Positions 7,094-12,371 of a stretch of 12,371 nucleotides of DNA are shown one piece after another. The stretch is from JAUWMI01 sp964630455 (GTDB lineage Bacteria; Sumerlaeota; Sumerlaeia; MWCT01; JAUWMI01). Location: assembly GCA_964630455.1 (NCBI GenBank), contig CAZVVA010000116.1, forward strand, positions 1 through 12,371, in the 5' to 3' direction. The notes below the pieces were generated by a model. It was given only the letters and a program-made list of their open reading frames with translations. It made no database searches and was not told the origin of the DNA. Numbering within the stretch: position 1 is the first letter of the stretch; each line of letters opens with the position of its first letter. The translations under genes and the position numbers were made by a program.

Positions 7094-7171
7094 GTAGGGA
7101 CAACCCTTGTGGTTGCCCAACGAGCGTAGTCATTTCGCCAGCCAAAGGGCAGGCACAAGGCCTGCCCCTAC
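7094..7171. repeat. Double-hairpin palindromic element with inverted GTAGGG/CCCTAC ends
   Basis: A 78-base unit bounded by GTAGGG (7094-7099) and CCCTAC (7166-7171). It holds two hairpins in opposite orientation: 7097-7118, arms GGGACAACC / GGTTGCCC with one bulged base and loop CTTGT; and 7147-7167, perfect arms GGGCAGGC / GCCTGCCC with loop ACAAG, which is the reverse complement of the first loop. About 28 bases separate the hairpins. The paired, head-to-head layout resembles REP/BIME or small MITE elements; units of the GTAGGGGCAGGCC...TGCCC type recur in many bacterial genomes. Only one copy lies in this window, so dispersal in this genome is inferred. Confidence 0.6.
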
Positions 7172-7288
7172 GGGCGCATGATGCCTATGGCTAGCAGGGG
7201 TTAACGAAACATAAGGAAATTGAAATCTCACTTTGATAGAATCTCTACATAGACGCATCAAGAAATTTGCTGGCATGTAAAAAAGTCA

Positions 7289-7317
7289 TTGCAACTGTTT
7301 GGGAAAACGTCTAGCAA
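7289..7317 (+). promoter_or_regulatory. Possible symporter promoter
   Basis: TTGCAA (7289-7294), a 17-base spacer, and TAGCAA (7312-7317). The same TAGCAA hexamer at the same spacing appears ahead of bshC. Both boxes are imperfect. The start would be near 7324, about 70 bases before the ATG. Weak call. Confidence 0.3.
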
Positions 7318-7381
7318 GAGAAGCGTTCAAATAGTCGTCGGAAGTGTAGCCGTGGCTTGGATGTTCCTTAAGAACCAGAAG

Positions 7382-7387
7382 AGGAGG
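7382..7387 (+). promoter_or_regulatory. Ribosome binding site of the symporter gene
   Basis: Perfect AGGAGG five bases before the ATG at 7393, which fixes the start of the symporter gene. Confidence 0.8.
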
Positions 7388-7392
7388 CGAGA

Positions 7393-9192
7393 ATGCAACT
7401 CCACCTGATTGACTATGCGCTCATTGTAGCTTATTTAGCCTTTTCGGTGACCATTGGTGTCCTTTTTACCAGGCGTGGCAGTCGCAGTATTACTGATTTC
7501 TTCTGTTCAGGTCGATCCGTGCCGTGGTGGCTGGCCGGGATATCCATGGTAGCCACGACATTTGCCGCGGACACACCTCTTGCGGTAACGGGTATTGTTG
7601 CCAAGAACGGTATTGCCGGCAACTGGCTATGGTGGAATTTTCTTTGCTCCGGATTGCTCACGGTGTTTCTTTTTGCGCGATTGTGGCGTCGTGCAGAAGT
7701 ATTGACTGACGTGGAATTTACGGAGTTGCGGTATTCTGGAAAGCCGGCCGTATATCTGCGTGGGTTTCGTGCGCTGTATCTGGCCTTCCCGATAAACTGC
7801 ATCATCATGGGATGGGTCACTATTGCAATGCAGAAGATCGTTGCGGTCTCGTTTAATTGCAGTGATGAAAAGGCGTGGCTAATCATTTATGGTCTCTATG
7901 CCGTAACGGGCGTGTATATTATTATGGCTGGCCTCTGGGCTGTCCTGGCCACCGATTTCTTCCAATTTTTCATTGCCATGTCAGGTTCAATTGCCCTCGC
8001 CTTTTTTTCACTCAAGGCTGTGGGGGGTATGGGAGGTTTGCGGGAAGGTATCATGAATATCTATGGCGAGCAGGGCGCCAGTTTCTTCAACTTTCTGCCA
8101 AGCTTCGGGAAGACTGGTATCGGGATGTACCCCCTGATAACGTTTCTCGTGATGGTAACGGTACAATGGTGGGCTGCCTGGTATCCTGGTGCAGAGCCTG
8201 GTGGTGGTGGCTATGTTGCCCAGCGCATGTTTTCGGCCAAGAACGAAAAACATTCCGTCCTGGCAACCTTGCTCTTCAACGTTGCCCATTATGCCCTGCG
8301 CCCGTGGCCATGGGTCATTGTGGCGCTCTGTTCACTGGTGCTCTTTCCTAACCTGGCTGACCCCGAGCGTGGATACCCGCTGATGATGATCCATTATTTG
8401 GGCCCAGGCTTTCTCGGACTCCTGCTGGTCTCCTTCCTGGCAGCCTTCATGTCAACCATTGCCACGCAGGTCAATTGGGGAGCGTCGTATGTGGTTAACG
8501 ATGTCTACAAACGATTCGTGGCCAGAGAGGAGGATTTCACTTCCGAGCGGGCCGCACAGCGTAACTACATCTTTGTCTCTCGGATCACGACATTCATTAC
8601 AATAATTTTTGGCTTGATCGTAGCCAAGCACATGGAGACCGTTAAACAAGCCTGGGAAAGTATCCTGGCACTCGGCGCAGGCACCGGCCTTGTGCTGATC
8701 CTGCGCTGGTACTGGTGGCGCATTAACGCATGGAGCGAGATCTCCTCGATGATCGCTTCAGCTGTCCTCTTTGCTGGCCTTACTATTGCAAATAAGATAC
8801 ATCCCTTTATTCCAGAGGAAACCGCTTTCGGCTGGACCATGCTCATCATTGTTGGCGGATCTACCTTGACATGGCTGCTGGTTACGTTCCTTACCCGGCC
8901 TGAAAAGGAAGAAACGCTGCTAAACTTCTACCGCAAGGTTCGGCCAGGGGGTATCTTTTGGCGCCGAGTTGGCCGCCTGGCTCCTGATATTCCGGTTGAC
9001 AAAGGGCTTTCCATTGATTTGCTGAACTGGTTCCTTGGGGCTGTTTTGATCTATGGCATACTGTTTGGATTTGGCAAACTCATTCTCGGCTATACCCAAT
9101 TGGGCATTGTCCTCACTCTCGTTGGCCTATGCGGAGGCCTTCTTCTTTACCTTAGCCTTTCTAAACAGGGATGGGAACGTTTGGGAAAATAG
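7393..9192 (+). CDS. Sodium:solute symporter (SSS / SLC5-like family)
   Basis: Inner-membrane transporter expected to couple Na+ entry to uptake of a sugar or other small solute. The 599-residue protein has about 13-15 hydrophobic segments, the first at residues 6-26, and others near 46-66, 78-96, 125-150, 162-182, 185-208, 245-262, 290-318, 338-358, 394-412, 422-440, 452-466, 480-500, 545-567 and 570-590. Seen family marks: the N-terminal DYALIVAYLAFSVTIGVLF and TDFFCSGRSVPWWLAGISMVAT (34-55), and the segment AAFMSTIATQVNWGASYVVNDVY (350-372), where Ser/Thr of the MST motif occupy the usual Na2-site position. Residues 268-278 form a glycine-rich run before QRMFSAKNEKHS, a cytosolic-loop motif of the family. 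The substrate cannot be told from the sequence; the secreted GH3 enzyme 89 bases downstream suggests a sugar or amino sugar it releases. Start fixed by AGGAGG. Confidence 0.88.
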   Translation: MQLHLIDYALIVAYLAFSVTIGVLFTRRGSRSITDFFCSGRSVPWWLAGISMVATTFAADTPLAVTGIVAKNGIAGNWLWWNFLCSGLLTVFLFARLWRRAEVLTDVEFTELRYSGKPAVYLRGFRALYLAFPINCIIMGWVTIAMQKIVAVSFNCSDEKAWLIIYGLYAVTGVYIIMAGLWAVLATDFFQFFIAMSGSIALAFFSLKAVGGMGGLREGIMNIYGEQGASFFNFLPSFGKTGIGMYPLITFLVMVTVQWWAAWYPGAEPGGGGYVAQRMFSAKNEKHSVLATLLFNVAHYALRPWPWVIVALCSLVLFPNLADPERGYPLMMIHYLGPGFLGLLLVSFLAAFMSTIATQVNWGASYVVNDVYKRFVAREEDFTSERAAQRNYIFVSRITTFITIIFGLIVAKHMETVKQAWESILALGAGTGLVLILRWYWWRINAWSEISSMIASAVLFAGLTIANKIHPFIPEETAFGWTMLIIVGGSTLTWLLVTFLTRPEKEETLLNFYRKVRPGGIFWRRVGRLAPDIPVDKGLSIDLLNWFLGAVLIYGILFGFGKLILGYTQLGIVLTLVGLCGGLLLYLSLSKQGWERLGK

Positions 9193-9281
9193 AAGAACAG
9201 TATTCTTATCCCGCTAATGCGCGCCGGAAAAAATATCCTGGCTCTCGCATTACGCGGAATCTCCCCAAAGGGGCGATAATT

Positions 9282-10961
9282 ATGTCTGGAAAATGCGCAG
9301 TTTTTCTCTTCGTACTAGTCTCACTGATGATACTTCCGAGCATCGGTGCAGAAAAGTTGCTTCCTCCTGATACGGCATGGGTAGAAGAAACGCTCAAGGG
9401 GATGAGCCTTGAGGAAAAGGTAGGGCAGATGATTATCACCTGGTACCGGCCCATTGCCTCAGAGCAGCTGATCAAGGAGTTCCACCTCGGCGGATTTTTC
9501 GTCAGCAGGATTGACGCCCTGTCGCTTGCACGTGCTACTAACGCCCTCCAGGAGCAATCACGCATTCCGCTCCTTTTCGCTGCGGACTACGAGTCCGGGA
9601 TTGGTGATAGTTCCCCTGGGGGCACGGATTTCCCTTCCAACATGGCGCTCGGCGCAACTGGCGATCCGGATCTTGCGTATCAATGCGGAAAGGTGACTGC
9701 CATTGAGGCCCGCGCCGTCGGCGTGAATTATGACTTCTCGCCGGTCGTGGATGTCAATGTCGAGTCCGCCAACCCCATAATCAGTACGCGTTCCTACGGC
9801 GACGACGCAGCGCTGGTCAGCCGCATGGCTTGTGCTTACATCAAGGGTCTTCAGGAACACGGAGTGCTCGCCACTGCAAAGCATTTCCCAGGTCATGGAG
9901 CTACTCGCGCGGATTCTCATCGTACCATGCCCGTGGTGCTGCGTGACCGTGATGAAATTGAACGGGTTGACCTCGCGCCATACGCTGCTGCCATCAAGAC
10001 GGCCGACGTCGCTTCGATTATGACTGCCCACCTCTGGATGCCCGCGCTTGACCCTAGCCCTGGCCCTGCAACGGTATCGCCTAAGGTTATGACCGGCCTG
10101 TTGCGCGATCATCTTGGGTTCAAAGGGCTGCTCGTATCAGACTCATACGGCATGCGCGGTATTACAGATCATTACAGCGATGAGGACGCGGCGGTGTTGG
10201 GCGTAAAGGCTGGCCTGGATATTGTGCTGACACCGCGAGTGGTTCAGAAAGCAATTAAGGCGATTCTCGAGGCAGTCGAACGGGGGGAGATCAGCACCGA
10301 GCGGATTGATCTCTCGGTGCGCAGAATTCTCGCTGCGAAAACGCGTCTTGGCTTGCACAAACAGGCTACGGTAGACGTTGCCCGAGTGTCTGAGCTCGTG
10401 GGTACACCTGAGCATGAAGCCCAGGCAAAGGAGATTGCCCGCCGCGCCATTACTATCGTCAAAAAGGGCAAAGGAACCTTGCCCCTTCTGCCTGACCGCA
10501 AGTATCTCGTGGTCAATGTCTCGACTCAGCGAGCTGGCTGGTTTTCACGAGTGCACGAGTATTTTGGAGATGCCATGCAGGGCTTTCATAAAGGTGTTGA
10601 GGTTAAAACATTGACGGCCAATGGAGATGAAGATGGCCGCAAGAAGATTCTTTCCGCGGCAAAAGAGGTGGATGGAATCATTGTTGCCAGCTTCTCTTGG
10701 ATTCAAATCGAGGACGATGCAGCGATCAAATTTGTCCATGACTTGCTGAATCTGAAGAAGCCGCTCACCCTGGTCTCTTTCGGAAGTCCTTATGTACTCT
10801 TGCAAATCCCTGAAGTGGACACATTTCTTTGCGCATACGATAGATCACTCGGGTCGCAGGTTGCGGTTGCCGAAGTGCTCTGCGGCAAGCGCAAAGCCAG
10901 GGGAACGCTTCCGGTACAATTTCCAGGCCTCTTTGCGCGGGGCACTGGCATGAAGGATTGA
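9282..10961 (+). CDS. Secreted GH3 glycosidase, NagZ-type (beta-N-acetylhexosaminidase-like)
   Basis: Glycoside hydrolase family 3 enzyme, probably releasing N-acetylglucosamine or a related sugar from non-reducing ends. From the ATG at 9282 it has 559 residues: a signal peptide (basic start, hydrophobic 6-18, likely cleavage after IGA, residue 23), a TIM barrel with VGQMII (47-52), FAADYESG (99-106), then the NagZ hallmark KHFPGHG...DSH (200-213; D211-H213 is the acid/base dyad that marks the N-acetylglucosaminidase branch), SIMTAHLWMPALDP (245-258) and LLVSDSYGM with nucleophile D287. A C-terminal alpha/beta domain (about 390-550) is present, as in two-domain Bacillus NagZ and unlike the one-domain E. 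coli form. The frame opens further upstream at 9171, overlapping the symporter, but the signal peptide and the AAAGGGG ribosome site favour 9282. Export means it acts outside the cytoplasm. A phosphorylase activity, known for some NagZ-like GH3 proteins, is possible. Confidence 0.88.
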   Translation: MSGKCAVFLFVLVSLMILPSIGAEKLLPPDTAWVEETLKGMSLEEKVGQMIITWYRPIASEQLIKEFHLGGFFVSRIDALSLARATNALQEQSRIPLLFAADYESGIGDSSPGGTDFPSNMALGATGDPDLAYQCGKVTAIEARAVGVNYDFSPVVDVNVESANPIISTRSYGDDAALVSRMACAYIKGLQEHGVLATAKHFPGHGATRADSHRTMPVVLRDRDEIERVDLAPYAAAIKTADVASIMTAHLWMPALDPSPGPATVSPKVMTGLLRDHLGFKGLLVSDSYGMRGITDHYSDEDAAVLGVKAGLDIVLTPRVVQKAIKAILEAVERGEISTERIDLSVRRILAAKTRLGLHKQATVDVARVSELVGTPEHEAQAKEIARRAITIVKKGKGTLPLLPDRKYLVVNVSTQRAGWFSRVHEYFGDAMQGFHKGVEVKTLTANGDEDGRKKILSAAKEVDGIIVASFSWIQIEDDAAIKFVHDLLNLKKPLTLVSFGSPYVLLQIPEVDTFLCAYDRSLGSQVAVAEVLCGKRKARGTLPVQFPGLFARGTGMKD

Positions 10962-11119
10962 AGAGTGTCATGCCCCATGTATCCTTGCGGATGTTCGCTT
11001 TGCGTCCTTCATTGAGTGGTTGCATTTGAACCGCCGCATGAAAAATGCTTGATTGCCCTCCCCGCTCCCGCTACATTCCAGAATCGTATCTCACATATCC
11101 AAGCCAATAGGGATGGCCA

Positions 11120-12214
11120 ATGCAGGCCTTATTCTATTTGTCGATTGATAGAGTTGTCCAAAACTGGGCCGAAAAGATGTGTAATGAAGGATGGGGCGTC
11201 GAAAATATTCAAGCCTTTGGAGCATTCATCAGGCAGAGTCGTCGTGCAGATTTCATCATGCTCAATTATAGTAAAACCGATGCCCCTCGCTATATCCCCA
11301 AAGTCTTTTTGAGCGTGCTTTACGCACGCCTTGTCAGAACGCCCGTATACCTCTTTATGAGCATAGATTCGGTGGACTTGTGCGACCGTTGGGTATTGCG
11401 TGCCATGCTGTATGCGGTCAACTTTGTACTTGTGCGACTGGCCACGTGTCTGATTGTGATTCACACGCGCACGCACATTCCTCGCCGTTATTTTGTGAGC
11501 ATGCGCAAAGTGCACTACATCGCGAATTGTCCGCAACGCGACCAATGGACATCATCTGCAAAACCGGACACAGCAGCCCGATCAGACGGAATTCGGTTTT
11601 TCTACCATGGAGAGCTACTCTGGTGGCATGGACTCGAGCGCTTTGCTCCTATATTGGACGAGGTAAAGCAGCACATCCCAGCGTCAATGACTGTCGCAGG
11701 CAACCTATATCCAACGCACTTTAAACTGCTTGGCCTTTCCGCCTCTCCCAAGGAAATACGTATTCAGAAACAATTACGCATGTTCCTCGAGCGGCCGGAT
11801 GTAACATGGGTAGGTCGTGTGGATTTCGACCGGCTGAAGGTACTCATGGCGGACGCTGATTTTCACGTAACTCAGCTCAACGCCACCGATACCCAGGGCG
11901 ATACTGAGCTGCGCACATGCCTACTGGAGGCTATGGCCGCTGGCATGATCTGTCTTCACGTATCCAGCTCCGCCATTCAGCGCCCTGAATTTCGTGATTG
12001 CCACAACCTGGTGATTATTGATCCAACGAACCCCAAAGAGGCGGCACAGAAAATTCTGGAGATCTATTCCTCGCTGGAAGTACGACAGCGGATTTCTGAA
12101 AATGCCCGGCGCACAGTGGAAGAACATTTTGACCTCGCCACTGATTATGCAAAATTAAGGCAGGTCATTCTGCAGCAGCTCGGCGGACTTCGATCCCACC
12201 CGGGCTCGAAGTGA
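11120..12214 (+). CDS. Glycosyltransferase, GT-B fold (GT4-like), compact N-terminal domain
   Basis: Probable nucleotide-sugar-dependent transferase for a surface polysaccharide or glycolipid; acts at the cytoplasmic side of the membrane. Of 364 residues, the C-terminal half carries the recognisable GT-B donor-binding pattern: FFYHGELLWWHGLERF (160-175), VTWVGRVDFDRLKVLMADADFHV (228-250), and TELRTCLLEAMAAGMICL (262-279), then a C-terminal helix with ISENARRTVEEHFD (325-338). The acidic pair is E263 and E270, a spacing of E-x6-E rather than the usual E-x7-E. The N-terminal half runs quickly from MQALFYLSID to DFIMLNYSK at about residue 44, roughly 40 residues earlier than usual, and 90-115 is strongly hydrophobic, perhaps a membrane-contacting helix. 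An in-frame TAG four codons before the ATG blocks extension. Donor and acceptor are unknown. The next gene starts 13 bases later, suggesting an operon. Confidence 0.75.
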   Translation: MQALFYLSIDRVVQNWAEKMCNEGWGVENIQAFGAFIRQSRRADFIMLNYSKTDAPRYIPKVFLSVLYARLVRTPVYLFMSIDSVDLCDRWVLRAMLYAVNFVLVRLATCLIVIHTRTHIPRRYFVSMRKVHYIANCPQRDQWTSSAKPDTAARSDGIRFFYHGELLWWHGLERFAPILDEVKQHIPASMTVAGNLYPTHFKLLGLSASPKEIRIQKQLRMFLERPDVTWVGRVDFDRLKVLMADADFHVTQLNATDTQGDTELRTCLLEAMAAGMICLHVSSSAIQRPEFRDCHNLVIIDPTNPKEAAQKILEIYSSLEVRQRISENARRTVEEHFDLATDYAKLRQVILQQLGGLRSHPGSK

Positions 12215-12227
12215 TTAGGAATAGCCT

Positions 12228-12371
12228 ATGAGGTATCCTCACTCTATAGTCGTCGTCATTGATGCAGTGCTTCGACCGCTGGGCGTCCTCATTTATCTGG
12301 CCATTGCTGCTGTGAGCTATCCAATTGTCTTATTTTTCTGGCCGCGGCATCGGACCAAGCGGATTCTCAAG
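12228..12371 (+). CDS. N-terminal part of an unidentified membrane-anchored protein
   Basis: Forty-eight codons from an ATG to the right edge, with no stop. A TAGGA ribosome site lies about eight bases upstream, and the start is 13 bases after the glycosyltransferase stop, so both are likely in one operon. The visible product begins MRYPHSIVVVIDAVLRPLG, continues as a hydrophobic stretch of about 22 residues (17-38), and ends with a basic run, PRHRTKRILK, so it is probably anchored by one N-terminal membrane helix with the basic side in the cytoplasm. The RILK at the end could be the first strand of a GT-B glycosyltransferase, but too little is visible to name it. Confidence 0.6.
   Translation, partial: MRYPHSIVVVIDAVLRPLGVLIYLAIAAVSYPIVLFFWPRHRTKRILK

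Larger units (their letters stand above)
6995..7392. other. Intergenic region between bshC and the symporter gene
   Basis: 398 bases without a supported gene. It holds the double-hairpin repeat at 7094-7171, a possible symporter promoter (7289-7317) and the symporter's ribosome site. A short GTAGGGGTT right after the bshC stop resembles the ends of the repeat and may be a decayed fragment of the same family. I see no clear intrinsic terminator for bshC, although the hairpins of the repeat could serve to block readthrough. Confidence 0.6.

Noticed and set aside
9209..9256. Imperfect inverted repeat GCTAATGCG / CGCATTACG between the symporter and GH3 genes.
   Set aside because: Only about seven clean pairs over a long loop and no T tract, so neither a terminator nor a regulatory hairpin can be supported.
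9171..9281. Longer start for the GH3 enzyme, overlapping the symporter gene by 22 bases.
   Set aside because: It would bury the signal peptide 37 residues inside the protein, and the added residues are basic and unconserved-looking; the ATG at 9282 has a ribosome site and a proper signal peptide.
9558..10112. A 184-codon minus-strand frame inside the GH3 gene.
   Set aside because: Fully antisense to conserved catalytic motifs of the GH3 enzyme; no motif of its own.
11113..11148. An alternative ATG six bases before the glycosyltransferase start, in another frame.
   Set aside because: It stops after eleven codons, so it does not extend the glycosyltransferase; there is no evidence that it is translated.
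1..12371. CRISPR arrays, insertion sequences, phage genes, toxin-antitoxin or defence genes.
   Set aside because: No regularly spaced repeats, transposase, integrase or defence-type motif was seen on either strand.

Overview
The window is bacterial DNA of moderate GC content with clear bacterial signals: sigma70-like promoters, Shine-Dalgarno sites, a tRNA followed by an intrinsic terminator, and tightly packed operons. The host phylum cannot be fixed from the sequence. A bshC gene points to a bacillithiol-making lineage (Firmicutes, Bacteroidetes, Deinococcus, Acidobacteria and some relatives). A secreted NagZ-like enzyme and a GT-B glycosyltransferase suggest an environmental heterotroph, and an uncultured lineage is plausible. 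That last point is inference.

Left half, minus strand (about 1-4765): a fatty-acid and phospholipid initiation operon, read right to left as DUF177/yceD, rpmF (L32), plsX, fabH, fabD, fabG. FabG runs off the left edge; acpP commonly follows in this gene order. A TTGACA promoter stands just before the DUF177 gene. plsX and fabH overlap by four bases (GTGA). Together these genes make malonyl-ACP (FabD), start elongation (FabH), carry out the first reduction (FabG) and make acyl-phosphate for phosphatidate synthesis (PlsX), in one transcription unit with a ribosomal protein gene. Upstream on the same strand lies tRNA-Val(CAC), with its own promoter and its own terminator, so the two units look independent.

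Middle (4961-7392): a 378-base divergent intergenic region, then bshC on the plus strand, then a 398-base intergenic region that holds a compact double-hairpin element with inverted GTAGGG/CCCTAC ends. The element looks like a dispersed palindromic repeat.

Right half, plus strand (7393-12371): an SSS-family sodium:solute symporter, a signal-peptide-bearing GH3 enzyme with the NagZ-type KHFPGHG...DSH motif, a compact GT-B glycosyltransferase, and the first 48 codons of a membrane-anchored protein cut by the right edge. The symporter and GH3 genes probably work together in releasing and importing an amino sugar or similar glycoside. The glycosyltransferase and the last gene probably begin a surface-polysaccharide cluster.

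Most of the window is ordinary core metabolism. I see no convincing novel system. The points most worth a second look are the double-hairpin repeat, the symporter/secreted NagZ pair, the shortened N-terminal domain of the glycosyltransferase, and the Asp in FabG that suggests NADH use.
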